Part shown: piece after piece, positions 24,236 through 35,673 of the stretch | How positions within the stretch are numbered: the stretch's first letter is position 1 | Layout of the letters: each line of letters opens with the position of its first letter | Program-made: the position numbers and the translations under genes | NCBI GenBank assembly: GCA_964035795.1 | Contig: OZ038323.1 | Location: 2,500,744 to 2,564,743 of the forward strand | DNA: 64,000 nt | Direction of reading: 5' to 3' | DNA from: Pterobdella sp. o SKG-2022 | Taxonomy: Eukaryota > Annelida > Clitellata > Hirudinida > Piscicolidae | The notes under the pieces: generated by a model | Databases searched by the model: none | Seen by the model: only the letters and a program-made list of their open reading frames with translations | Told to the model about the DNA's origin: nothing

Positions 24236-25590
24236 AGAGCTATAATAGTTGAAACAAACACTTTGGTTTATTGAGAAACTTTTTACACGAAGCTTTTCGT
24301 AAGAATATCTTACATTATCAAGTGTCAAGATTCCCTTATCAACTTCAACATAGCCATAAAAACCCTCAAAACAACACTTGGAATTAAAATCAGCACCCTC
24401 TCCAACTAATCTTTCATCCTTTTCGCAAATCGTCACTAAATCCAATCTTGAGGAATCAATAAAAGCAAATTTCAACAATTCTATCAATAAAAGCAACGTA
24501 TACGAAAATAAGAAAAACACACACAACTCATCAACTCTTGACTGGTACGTGCAAATACCACTCACTTCACCAAAACCTTTCTTTATGACAATAGAATCAA
24601 GCTTTCTCTTGGATGCTTTCCAGCCTGTCTCAACCTAAATCCGTTTTGCTGTTCAATTGTCAACTCTACAAGCATTTCAACAGCAAATGCTTTAAAGAGA
24701 AGATCTGCGTCTTCTGTGCAGAACCGGAACATCTTGGATTCCCTTGCCGCTCTTCTCCAAGATGCGCTACATACACTTTGAGAAAAAGCCAAGCCGATCA
24801 TTCGGCTGATTTCAGAGTCTGCCCTGAATTCATTAGGCAGAAGCTGCTGAAACAGAAGAATATAAACAGATGACTATTCTTTGTTACTTCTTCTTCTCAA
24901 AAAAGCAATACTCTCTTCAAACTTGGCCTTTTCATCACCAATAAATCATTTCATATTCTCGATGCCATCTAATTTTCATTGCTTGACTTATTTGCTTTCA
25001 ATGAAACTTGGGTCACTCCAAACCACTACACCCTTTTCCACTATAATCTATGCCCCCCTAATTACATCGTCCTACGTTCCCATCATTAATCTGGAAAACG
25101 TGGTCTTAACCAGGAAGCATACTCTTTCTTTGAATTATCATCTACCAGACTCCCAACTTAAACCTTCACTCTCAACTTATCCGTCATCTATCGACCACCT
25201 AATTGCCCTAATTTTCTCAATCAACTATCCACTCTTTTAAATAACATGTCATCCTTAACCACCCTCTACATAATCTTAGATGATTTTAATTACCCCCAAG
25301 TATCCAACCCATCAAGTCCACTTTCTCAGCTACTTTCAGAACACAGTATGATTTAACACATCAACTTCCCACACACTCCTTAGGCCTTATAATTAGCCCT
25401 TCCAACTCTAACCTCATCAAAAATTTTGAATCAACATCTCTCTATTTAGACCATACACTCCTCACCTGAAATTTCAATCTAAAAAAACATCACCCAGCAC
25501 CAATAATTACCGTCAGACGATGCTATAGCAGAGTCGACTACTCAACATTGCGCGCCAATCGAAGCTGGCTTGTTGAAGTTATAATGGCGG
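24236..25590 (+). mobile_element. CR1/L2-type LINE fragment: ORF1 plus endonuclease
   Basis: ORF1 (about 24240-24873) ends in a gag-like knuckle region; one intact CCHC knuckle is CVFCAEPEHLGFPC, and the region ends VCPEFIRQK. The ORF2 endonuclease follows (24881-25560): HCLTYLLSMKLGS near its start, DDFNYPQVSNPSSPLSQLLS (the family's GDFN box, here LDDFN), and LDHTLL in place of the SDH box, then ITVRRCYSRVDYSTLRAN. There are many stops and frameshifts. It stops at about 25590 without a reverse transcriptase, so it is an internal fragment, or its 3' part was lost when the next element inserted. Confidence 0.65.
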
Positions 25591-26130
25591 TTCGAATAGT
25601 TGATTTTTATACTTAAAAACTACATAATTCAGTTTAAAATGTCAAAATATTATTATTTAAAATAATTTCGCAATTTTATTTCAAAATTCGATAACTTAGT
25701 ACAAGAACTACTCCTTTTGGGATGATTTCGGATTTTTTGCTTTACATAGAAAGAAGATAAATTGTGAACATCAACAATTTAATCTTATGCAACAACAAAA
25801 ATTACAAAGATAAACACTTCATGGTTTTTTGAGGGTAATAAAGGCTGGCATTACTTGGATGGAAATTCTATAAAAGATTAAAAAAAATATTATCATTTAA
25901 TCAATATCAAAGAATGTAACAATAAAAAAAAAGATAAGCAATTTCTGGTTTCAATTGTGATGATGTGGAAGTCCCATTGAAGAAATAAGATGAAGACAAT
26001 GAAGTTGTTCAAATTTTTTTTAAAATTGACATTTTGATTGCTCAAAATATTTTATTATTTTAATTATCACAGATTTAATTATTTTTATACATTCATAAAA
26101 TCAACTCAGTTTTCTAAACTTCATTTATGC
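25590..26130. other. AT-rich spacer between two related LINE copies
   Basis: About 540 bp with no LINE similarity and no coding frame. The LINE piece on its right begins again in the endonuclease C-terminus (DSDHYLILCSL), overlapping in element coordinates with the piece on its left, so two copies are involved rather than one interrupted element. Confidence 0.45.
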
Positions 26131-26137
26131 AAGTATT

Positions 26138-28481
26138 ATTATGGCAGAGAAACTTTTGACTCCGATCACTATCTTATTTTATGCAGTCTCACCCTCGCTC
26201 CTCCTCCCCTTCCCCCTCGCATTGTAATTTCCCGCTCCTTTGAAAATTTTGACATGCTGTCTTCGAGAAAGATCTCAGACATATCCATAATACACTAACT
26301 AACCTTTCTAATGTTCCAGTTGAAGAGTTTCTTACAACAATGAACAACTCTTTTCAATCACTTATCGACCACCATGTCCCTTTTCGCACCCACATCTTTC
26401 GCCCCAGCAGTCACTCCCATCACAAGCTATCCACTGACGCCATTGCCGCCAAAAAAAAAAGACGAAAACTTGAGAAAAAAATTTTCCTATTGTTAAGGTC
26501 ATCCAAGCCTGTTCCAGCCAGTCTTTGCTGCTCTCAAGGAATCTCATAAGACTGCTCGCGCTCTCATCTTTTAATCTGATTATTTTAACAACATGCTTGC
26601 ATCTGTCAAACCAAACTCGAAAGTTTTTTGAAAAACTGTCAACTCCATCCTACATAGATCCCCTCCTTTTCCGCCGCGCAGCTCTTCAGAAACTATCAAT
26701 TTTGTGAATACCTTTATTAGCTTTTTTAAAGAGAAAATCGCTCTTATTCACAAATCTTTGCCTACGTCCATTTTGCGCTGCACAGACCCTATTCTACCAG
26801 ACAATCGAACACCACTCTTATTTCTCATTTGTCAGTATTGAACAAGTGAGTAGGCTAATTCGCTCTTTATCTAACAAATCTTCTCCATTAGACTTAATCC
26901 CCACATCCACTTTAAAACGTTTTTCTCACCTCTTTGCTCCAATAATTTCCAAACTTACCAACTTGTCTTTTCACAAGCAATATTTCCTGCCTCCTTTAAA
27001 ACAGCACAAGTTCTCCCTTTGCTTAAGAAAGGCAATTTGGACCCTACCATTCCTTCGAACTGCCGTCCTATTTCTAACTTGAGCACCTTTTCAAAAATTA
27101 TCGAAAGACTCGTTCTTTCCAGAATAACTTCTCATGTTTCATCATCTCCTAATTTTAATCCTTTCCAATCAGCATATCGCAAGCACCACTCAACAGAAAC
27201 CACCCTCTTACGCATCACTGACAGTCTTCGCAACATCTGCGCTACTGGACATGCGGAAATTTTGGTTTCGCTAGACTTCTCTGCTGCTTTTGACACTCTC
27301 GATCACAATATTTTAATTGATATTTTGAATAAACACTTCAATATTTCTGACCTCACTCTTTCTTGGTTTCGCTCTTACCTCTCTCAGCGTTCTTAGTTCG
27401 TTAAAATGGACAATTTCTCTTCTTCTTTTACATCACTCAACTCAGGCGTGCCGCAGGGCTCCGTTCTGAGACCAATCTTCTTCTCTCTTTATACATCACC
27501 CATGTGTAGCATTATTGTAAAGCACGACTTGCTTTTTCACCAGTTCGCTGATGACATCACTCTTTTCACCGGAGTCTTTCACCCAGATCCTAGCCCCACT
27601 CTCCTTAAATTATCCAGTTGTCTTTCCGCTCTAAATTCCTGGTTTTCCTAAAGCCAACTGAAACTAAACCCTACTAAAAGTGAGGTTATGTTTGTCGGCA
27701 GCTCTCGTCTTTTAGCAAAATAAAATCTCCCTTTTATGGTAACTCTCGACGGCACCACACTTCTTATATCTTCTAAGCTCAAAATCTTAGGTGTCACCTT
27801 AGATTCAAATTTGAACTTTGCTCACTTTATTTCTCAAACAATCCAATCTTCCAATTTCCATATCAATGCCATAAAACAAGTACGCAAATTCTTACCTCTT
27901 TCCACTGCTTATGCCCTCTTTATCTCACTAGTTCTTTCCAGATTAGACTACTGTAATTCTCTCCTTTACGGACAGCCAAACTATCTTTTATACAAACTTC
28001 AAGTCTTTCAAAACCACGCGGCCAAGACGGTTTTTCAAGCTGATTATTTCAGCTCTTCCAGCGACTGTCTTGATCGTTTGCACTGGATACCTGTCTCCCA
28101 AAGATGCAAGTTTAAATTACTTTGGCTCATTTCATGCACTCTCAAGCTTGAACAACCTGCTTATCTTTTTGATCTTTTGTCAATCAGACACACACGTCAA
28201 CCACTCAGATCTTTGCACTCTGGTCTCCAGCTTCATCAACCTGTTTCTTCAGGCTTGTTCAATCGCTTTTTCTCTCACCAGTCTATGGAATTCACTTCCT
28301 TCTAACTTGCGCTCATCGCCTTCTCTCATGAACTTTCGCAAACTTTTGAAAACTCACTTATACCATAAACATTCCCAGTCATAATCTCTTAAAAACCTTG
28401 AGCGCCTCTGAAGCAATCTTGAATTGATAACTGTGCGCTATAAAAATCTTAATAATAATAATAATAATAATAATAATTGTT
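26138..28481 (+). mobile_element. CR1/L2-type LINE: endonuclease end, reverse transcriptase, 3' tail
   Basis: It starts in the endonuclease SDH box (DSDHYLILCSL) and continues RSFENFDM, then RLIRSLSNKSSPLDLIPTS. The reverse transcriptase follows: NCRPISNLSTFSKIIERLVL, FQSAYRKHHSTETTLL, LVSLDFSAAFDTLDHNIL, SGVPQGSVL (then RP in place of GP), and HQFADDITLF carrying the catalytic FADD. The C-terminal part runs ILGVTLDSNLNFAHFI to LRSSPSLMNFRKLLKTHLY (stop near 28384). The 3' UTR ends GTGCGCTATAAAAATCTT plus (AAT)n at 28449-28481, a microsatellite tail typical of this group. In-frame stops near 26530, 26710, 27395 and 27650 show it is dead. It is 5' truncated. Confidence 0.85.
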
Positions 28482-28624
28482 GCTTTTGTTTCAATTAACA
28501 GACCTTTTTTTCATATAATCTTGATTAACTGTTTTGTTTATTTAATTATACTTGCATAATTTTTTTAAATTGTCATATCTAAGAAAACTTACATTAAATT
28601 AAATTGCGTTCAAAGTTCATAATA

Positions 28625-28680
28625 CTCAGTGGTCTAAAAACTCCTGAAGTTGAAGCCACTATAATCATACTCGTCATTGA
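28625..28680 (+). repeat. 55-bp dispersed repeat, copy 1
   Basis: It contains GCCACTATAATCATACTCGT and CATTG, preceded by GTGGTCTAAAAACTCCTGAA. The copy at 60541-60596 has GCCACTCTAATCATACTCAT in the same order and spacing. The family is unknown. Confidence 0.5.
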
Positions 28681-29089
28681 TTTGATTTGATACTTGTTGA
28701 AAGAGACCTTCTCACAATCAGCCATAACCCCCTTCATAATTACTTCCATTCAATCATTCTTATTAATTAACCCACTTCTGAAGCTAATAACTGAATGTCA
28801 ACTGTAATTGGTTGGAAAATAGAGGTGAGCTAATCCAGGTGTCACGATTCAGAAATGTACTCCAGTTTTTGATAATGATTCATGAAGTAACACTTGATAG
28901 CATTGAAACTTCATAATTTTATTTGATAGTATTATTTTTGATAAAACTGTTATACCCATTTTTTACGATAACCTTCGTATATTATGTTTATGAATACTTT
29001 GATATTTTTATGAATATCCAGATTATTTTGTTAAAAGTGCGAGAACTCGAACACATAAATCAAGCATTTCATCGCAGCAAAATTGAAAC

Positions 29090-29165
29090 ACATTTATACA
29101 AACTCACATAAACCTGCTCAATTTTCAACAAATTGAGTAAGTTTTTGTGAGTTTGTCTAAATGCG
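29090..29165. repeat. hairpin-forming inverted repeat
   Basis: ACAAACTCACATAAACCTGC through CTCAATTT (29098-29124) is mirrored by AAATTGAGTAAGTTTTTGTG through AGTTTGT (29130-29156), 24 of 27 paired, with a 5-bp loop. Pairing continues outward through CATTTA. It could be a small fold-back element; the loop is short for a microRNA precursor. Confidence 0.5.
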
Positions 29166-29334
29166 GTTGAACTAACGTCTTTGTTTAAATAAAAAAAACA
29201 TCAATTTATTCAATCCCATCGAATGAAAATGAAAGAAAGAGTTGCAAATTTGGTTTAGCATTTAACTCCAGTATACTTGAAAAATTTTTCGCTAGATGTA
29301 GAATAAACAAAAATTATTCAATGAAGTTTGTAGG

Positions 29335-29565
29335 ATCTCAAAAGAGGTCTTTCACCCCAGCATATGTGGCTTTCCATTTTTTATTATATTCTGGAAATCC
29401 TCCATCCAACCAAGTTTATCAGCCATCATGAAACAAGCTTGGTCACTTCTTTCTCTCCAAAACACACCTCGGATGTTACCATTTTGTCCTGACTTGAATT
29501 TAACTTCATACCCTAGCAGAGCTCCTAATAATCCTCTGCTAGAAGGGGGAGCTTGTATATAGGAT
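29335..29565 (-). CDS. coding-like island, unassigned
   Basis: On the minus strand 75 consecutive codons are open. The frame begins YIQAPPSSRGLLGALLGYEV, continues KFKSGQNGNIRGVFWRERSD and QACFMMADKLGWMEDFQNII, and ends KNGKPHMLG then stop. Composition and residue usage look genuinely coding, unlike the flanks. No initiating Met or clear acceptor was found at its start. It may be an exon, a domesticated or dead transposon piece, or a processed fragment; no family was recognised. Confidence 0.3.
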
Positions 29566-29616
29566 CAAAACTATGATTTTTTCCAAAAACCACAGTAAAG
29601 TGAGAATAATTAAGAT

Positions 29617-29619
<3 letters not shown>

Positions 29620-29670
<51 letters not shown>
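29620..29670. repeat. (TA)n microsatellite
   Basis: About 25 TA units, directly followed by the 5' part of a LINE. Confidence 0.95.
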
Positions 29671-29674
<4 letters not shown>

Positions 29675-30765
29675 TCTGGCTACTGCCTTGTAGAAGGCCA
29701 AGGTAAAGGCAAAGGCTAAGGGAGTAAACCCCTACAGATAAATCCGGAAAGATACACCCGTTGGGTCTTGACAGGTCATGTATCTGGCTGGCTGTAGCCT
29801 TAAACGGCACCTTTTTCTTTATGATGAGTCAAAATGATAATTGCATCAATGACAATAAAGGCTTTGGAGACTGTGTAAGTTCCATTGTCTGGCTCGGCAG
29901 GTGTCCCAGAATATCGCAGCCTGGGCTTGGACGTAATCCAGCTTCTGCGAGAAAAAAAAGCATCTTGATTGGCTGTCGGAATGTTCGTACTTTTTCAGAT
30001 TTGCCAGCATCGAATAAGCTTCTTGAAAGACGCACTGCTTTAATCTCTAGGGAGCTTCAACGCTATGGCTTAGATATCGTGGCATTATCTAAAACCCGAC
30101 TGACAGGTGAAGGAAATGTTTCAGACGGAGATTACACTTTTTTTTCGAAAAAGTAAGCCACATAAGAGTAAAAAAAAAGCCGGTGTGGCTTTTGCAGTTA
30201 AAACTTCTCTTTTTTCTTATCTAGAAGAGCTGCTTTGCGGCATAAATGACTGCGTGTATGCACCAACATTACACACATCAGAAGAAACAAAAATGGCTTT
30301 CTATCAGGGCCTGAGGCAACTTGTTGCTAAGATCCCTCCGGCTGATAATGTCTTTATCCTGGGCGATTTTAATGAAAGAGTCAGAAAAAATGCAAAAACC
30401 TGGCACGTTTTAGGTAAACATGGCGTTGGGAAACTTAATAGCAACGGCTTAATGTTGCTACAATTTTTCATGGAAGTGGGGTCTCAGATAATCAACACTA
30501 TGTTCCAAATGAAGGAGAAGTACAAAACTACCTGGATGCACCCTGGCTCGAAACAATGACACAATAGATTTTTTGTTGGTCAGAAGGCGTGACATAGCTG
30601 ATGTACAAATCGTCCTCGCTATGCGGGGTGTTGAATGTTGGACTAACCACCGCCTTGTTCGAGCTAAGTTGAACTTTGTAGTTAAGCCTAAGAACCGTAG
30701 TTGTAGAACCAAATTACCTAAACGTCTTAACGTAGCTGATCTAAAAATGCTGCTGTTTAATTTCA
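29671..30765 (+). mobile_element. LINE 5' part with endonuclease (CFDP2/BovB-like)
   Basis: After a 5' leader of about 280 bp the endonuclease reads LIGCRNVRTFSDLPASNKLL, ERRTALISRELQRYGLDIVA, LSKTRLTGEGNVSDGDYTFF, KIPPADNVFILGDFNERV, GKHGVGKLNSNGLMLLQFF, YKTTWMHPGSK, TIDFLLVRRRDIADVQIV, and RGVECWTNHRLVRAKLNF. This is the LINE family whose proteins are often labelled craniofacial development protein 2-like. The GDFN box and the TxHRL box (TNHRL) are visible. Frameshifts occur near 30150 and 30560, and a stretch before YAPT is missing. It stops at about 30765 against another LINE. Confidence 0.75.
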
Positions 30766-30769
30766 GTTT

Positions 30770-31185
30770 CTCTGACACCAATAAAGATGAAATAATATAT
30801 ATTGTGAAAATAATAAAAAAAACACACTTAAAAGGTATATATGCACTAAACTATAATTGCCTCAAAACAATTATAGCTACCAATCCACACTACTTCATCA
30901 AAATAAAAAACTTTTTTCAATACTGGCACATTTCCTAATATATTAAAAAATAGTAGTCATCCATATATTGAAAAATAAAAAAAGAAATTGGAACTTAATA
31001 ACTATAGGCCCTTTACAATAACTCAAATTTTCTCTAAAATATTAGAAAAATAGCCCATAACCAAATATACAACTATATTATAGAAAACAATTTAATGCTA
31101 AATTTCCAATACAGTTTTATCAAAAAAAAAAAATCTACTGATTACAGCTTAAATATTTTCAAACGTCGCAAAACCGAGCATTAAT
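30770..31185 (+). mobile_element. LINE reverse-transcriptase N-terminal fragment, different family
   Basis: Frames give DEIIYIVKIIKKTHLKGIYA, LNYNCLKTIIATNPHYFIKI, LNNYRPFTITQIFSKILEK, and HNQIYNYIIENNLMLNFQYS with STDYSLNIF. This matches the first reverse-transcriptase blocks (KSKGxDGxNYxxLK..., NYRPI...SKILEK, NQxGF..STxxSLN) of another LINE. It is fused head to tail with the preceding element, and one frame runs across the junction. It has several stops and no catalytic box. Confidence 0.6.
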
Positions 31186-32399
31186 GAAAATTGTGTCCAA
31201 ATTCCTTTGTAAAGGCTGTAAATGTAAATGGTTTAAACTTTCGCGGCTCTTTAGGTGACAGTCAGATGGGTTTTGATTTGAAAACTATCGTATGAATAAA
31301 TTTGAAGTAACATAAAAAAAAATCATTTGAATGGTTTTATATTTTTTCATCGTCGACCTTCGAGGGCTTACAACATAATAGCAACTTTATCTGGGAAAAT
31401 CTACCAAAACAATGGAAAAAGTTAAACCCTTGGAAGAATGTGCGCACTTGGTAAGGTTGTCGGAATCTCAAAAAGTTGTGGAATTTGTTCGCATACCATT
31501 ACAACCTTCATTTACTTTATTCGAGTTTTTAATCATTTTGACATTCCGCTGATTGTATTGTTTAACTGAGTACTCTTTTCCGCTACGAAATTTGTTTAAT
31601 TAATGCTATTTAAAAATCAAAGGGTTTTGAAAAAAACGTAAAAACTCGCTTTCTTTGTTCTAAATCTCTATAAAATGAATTTTTAAAAAAAAAATGAAAA
31701 AAAATCATAACCGACTATAAGACTGACTGGCAAACGTGAATGGGTACAAACTGTCCTAATTATCCTTCATAACATATTTATATAAATTTGATAAAACAAA
31801 TTGAGTTTCCACTGGAGGAAACATCTTCAGTTATCACCTTCATGCATGAGAAGCACTTTCCCTATTTTTAAAACATTGATTTATAAAATATTGAAGATAA
31901 AACCTGGACAATCTTAGAAAACGATAATGGACAAACATAAGCTTATCCAGCATCAACAACAACACACCATCATAAACATTAACAGCGTCAAAAGAAGCTT
32001 GGTGGATAAAACATCCTTACGGTTTTACATCGCATCCTCACATAATAGTTTTACGAGAAAACGTCTTCTCAAACCTCAACAGTATCGTCTTTTCAGAAGA
32101 AGTTTGGCAAGTCATACTTGTAAACAAATTTTCTGATGTTACAAAAAATATAATATAAATAATTGGAAGAATTGTAATGATATAAAACCACTGGAAATAT
32201 CAGTAGACATTTAAAATTCGGAAAACTTCCAGGCTCTAGTTATGACATGAGTTTTTAAACTTATGAATATGAAAAAAATTTGACTTTTGCGCTCAACATT
32301 GATCAAAAACATAATAAAAAAAACACATTTTCCATAAATAAAAGTAAATAATACCAGAAAAAAACCACAAAGTAAACATCAAAACACCATCGGCACCAA
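31186..32399. other. no gene supported
   Basis: Mostly AT-rich. Around 31395-31450 a short open plus-strand stretch (MEKVKPLEECAHL) ends at a consensus donor-like GTAAGG, but nothing connects to it. The right end is the 3' flank of DOLK. Confidence 0.4.
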
Positions 32400-35300
32400 T
32401 CATAGCAGAGCAAAATACATGAATGCAGGTAGAACGAGGTTATCTATTTGAGAGGTGAAAGCCTCCGTGAGAGAAGTCATAATGGTGACGCAAAAGATTT
32501 TCAATATGTTGAAGCTTTGATCTGAGACTGCGGTGTTTGAGCGTTGACATTATGTGATTGGGTGTGCAATGTAAGGAGGAAATTAAATTTTGTATGAAGA
32601 AATTCTTAAACCCTAATAGTTCTTATGAAGTACTTTATAAAAAAAAACTATTAGTTTTCATAAATTTCATTTTACTTTGGCCAAAGAAAATCATTGAATT
32701 TTTTATGTTTGTATTTAAATATTAAAATTTAGATTTTTAAGTACTGAGAATTAATTTATAATCTATTAATAACATAAGAGATATTTGCTTCAAATTTAGC
32801 AGTTACGAGAGCATAATATTACATCAGTATTTACATCACTTGAACAGCATTATAATTAAAAATTTCCAATTTGTGAAAACAAAAAAACTGAATGTTGATA
32901 AAATAATAATGCTGAAGACTCACAGATGAGAAGTATGAGAAGTGAAGAAATAAACTGAGCCACAAACGACGCCAAAGTTCCCTCCACTGTCTTTCTAGAT
33001 CCTTCCAGGATATTTAAAATAATATAGTTATAATAACATTTCAATCAAGTTTTAAAAATTGAAAAACACTGAATATGATGTAAAAAAAATATTGAAATGA
33101 ATTTTACTTCAGTAGAAAATAATTAAAACTGGAGTCAACTCAGTGCAATAGCTCAACAAGTAACAAGAATTTTAAAAAGTTGAATAATTTAATTTAAAAA
33201 AACTAGACCAACCCACCTTTCCACCTTAAACGCCCAACTTTGCTGCCCACCAATGAGGCCATTGTATCTCCAAAACCAATTGAAATCACGCCTACAAAAG
33301 CCATTAATGGAGATAAATTACGGCCAATAGAAATCCACAAAGGTGCTGAGCATCCAATCAGAAGGTAGATAGGCGTGACTATTATCGATCCTGAATCTTG
33401 TTGGTCGAGAAACACCTTGAGGTGCTTTCTGAGTGGTTGTCCCAAGGGCGGAATATCCAGCACCCTGATGCTCTGTTATAATAATAACATTGCTGGAATT
33501 CATAAGATTTGAAATCAAAAACTTTATAAAAAAATGAATTTAAAAAATTATCTCGTCTGATAAAACAATTATTTAGAATGAAACAATCATAAAAATAAAA
33601 TGTAAAAACCTAGATGAATAGATACTAATATTTATGTTAACATCCACATAATGGATAAGCAACAAAAATTGTGAAAGATTGTGCTTAAAATTTGAAAAGT
33701 TGAAATGTAACCTCCAAAAGAACAAACAATGCCAGAGCAGCCACAGTAGCCAGACAAAACAACTGTTGATTGAGGAAGTAGCTCGGAATAAAGACCACAA
33801 CGATCATCACATGAAATATCTTCCTCAAACAAGTTAGATTTAATGATTTCTCATTGTTGTTTTTTCTGCTGTTAGATTGATTCTCATTATTGTTAGAGCT
33901 ATCTTCGTTGTCAAAGAAGTTTTGTATGAATCTATAACTGTTTCTGAATTCTTCTTCTTCATCTTTATTTTCCTCATCTAAACTCCTGTTGTTGTACATG
34001 ACTACTGATACAGCCAACACACAGTTGAAAATCCAGAAACTCAACAGAAGCAACTGTCCAACAATGGAATATTTAAAATCATAGATGAAATATTTAAAAC
34101 AAAATTTCAAAACTCAAAGTAATAGACTTTGAAACCTATATTTTAATAATAAGATATTTTAAAGAAAAAATACTTGTTTTAGTAATAGATTTTTTTAATT
34201 ATGCAAAATAATACTTACACTGTGTTTAGACTGCAGAGTAAATGCAAAGAACCACTCGACTACATTATCCTTCATCCAGAAGTGCAGAATAGGTAAAGAA
34301 AAAGTACAGAAAGTAACTACCAGGAGCATGTAGAACTTTATCCAACTGTCTCTCAACCATTTGAAATGGCTGATAAGTACCACAAATAATGACACTGAAG
34401 CAACAAGAACATAGATGAAGATTGTTAAGTTATAATCTGTTACATATTGGTTTCCCGATCTTACTCCTCTTTGTGTTCTTATTGACAGAAATGTTGAAAA
34501 AAATTGAAAGAGGAAATAAATAAAAGATTGAGATAACACAACCAATTCTCCAAAAGTGAAACTGCCTGGCAGCCATGTTGGAATGTTGAGAAGAAGATAA
34601 ATTTGGATGCAAAGCAGGAAACAAATGAAGATAAATGACATTAAATCTGTTGAGTATAAAAAATAATTTAAATAGTTTTTTAAAAACTAACAAAATGAAA
34701 AATTTAGATATTTTTTATTTAATTATAATTAAATAAATAATAAATAACCTAGTTTATGCAGCAGAAGGACAAACCAATAAGCAAAAATGAGAATAAAGGA
34801 AAGAGATGCCAAATATGATATGTTACTGAAGTTGTCTGAAGCAATTTTGTATCTTAAAAGTTCAAAAATGGCAGGCAAGAAAGAGAAAAGGATACATCCA
34901 ATGTGGAAGAAATCTGTAATTTCAATATATTGATAGATTAGATAACACAGAAAAACTAATAAAATAATGGTTTCAATATAAAAAGTTTCTGGAGCATTAT
35001 GTGGTCTTTATATGTGATCATTACATACTGAGAGTCTGGTTGTTGTCAGAAGAAGCCTTGAAGCTGAGGCTCATATGAATGCATGGAAGAAGAAAGCTAA
35101 ACATTATGCCTGTGTCTTTGTGCCTGACATTATTGTAGGTGTGATATTAAAAAATTTAGAATAATTACAAGCAAACCTGTTGAAAATAATTGAATGTTTA
35201 TGATGATGAAGATCAATTGAAGAAATGCCTAAGTATCAAACCTGTAGAAGTACAAATTGCTGAATTCATTAGAAGTGAATGCGAGTAAAGAACAACATGA

Positions 35301-35547
35301 GAAACACAAGCATAAAAGAGTTGCTGTGGGGTATGATGCAACTTCATTGCAATTAAAAGTAAGTACTTTTTCATTATGAAATGTTTTCTAAACAATATTT
35401 TATATTAAAATAAAATAACTATAAAAAAAATTGAAACTTATCTAAATAATATTCACTTTCAGATAGTGCAAGTCTGGCATAGTTCTGCCAAATATTAGAT
35501 ATAAAAGCAATAGTTATTAATGCGTATTCTCCTATTTCTAAAAACAT
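32400..35547 (-). CDS. DOLK: dolichol kinase, nine exons, ~554 aa
   Basis: The CTP-dependent kinase makes dolichyl phosphate, the ER lipid carrier for N-glycosylation, O-mannosylation and GPI anchors. Exons: 35547-35457, 35323-35242, 35123-35029, 34913-34749, 34646-34219, 34053-33712, 33472-33217, 33001-32924, 32527-32400. All junctions are GT-AG and the phases agree. Landmarks in order are MFLEIGEYALITIAFISNIW (start), FYRHKDTGIMFSFLLP, LPGSFTFGELVVLSQ, TCLRKIFHVMIVVVFIPSYF, FLDQQDSGSIIVTPIYLLIG, VISIGFGDTMASLVGSKVGR, GSRKTVEGTLASFVAQF and EAFTSQIDNLVLPAFMY. FGDTMAS and the KTxEGT segment belong to the CTP-binding, catalytic C-terminal part. Many hydrophobic helices fit a multipass ER membrane protein. 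Length is close to the human protein (538 aa). The human gene is intronless; this one has eight introns. The start lies 126 bp from the ATPAF1 start, head to head. Confidence 0.94.
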
Positions 35548-35673
35548 GTCTAGCTGTATATTAAACAAAAATTACACAAGAAGTTCTTTTATTATTATTA
35601 AGCCGAGATGCAAAACACATAGATAAAATACATGTCATGAACGATAAAATATATCATAATAACTTTTCAAAGC
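35548..35673. promoter_or_regulatory. divergent promoter of DOLK and ATPAF1
   Basis: Only 126 bp separate the two initiation codons, so both 5' UTRs and the core promoter must lie here or overlap the first exons. It is AT-rich with an ATT run and a short GC patch (AAGCCGAGATGC) near the middle. No canonical TATA box position can be assigned with confidence. Confidence 0.65.

Larger units (their letters stand above)
28482..29334. other. no gene; holds two small repeats
   Basis: No gene recognised. 28625-28680 is a 55-bp repeat shared with 60541-60596, and 29090-29165 is a hairpin-forming inverted repeat (both listed separately). Confidence 0.45.

Noticed and set aside
24074..24565. A 163-codon minus-strand frame.
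   Set aside because: It is antisense to LINE C-terminal and ORF1 sequence that is recognisable on the plus strand.
35029..35360. Plus-strand exon-like frames (e.g. RRSLEAEAHMNAWKKKAKHY) with a GTAAGT after 35355.
   Set aside because: The minus strand here encodes DOLK exons 2 and 3 with correct family alignment and phase; the plus frames are their shadows.
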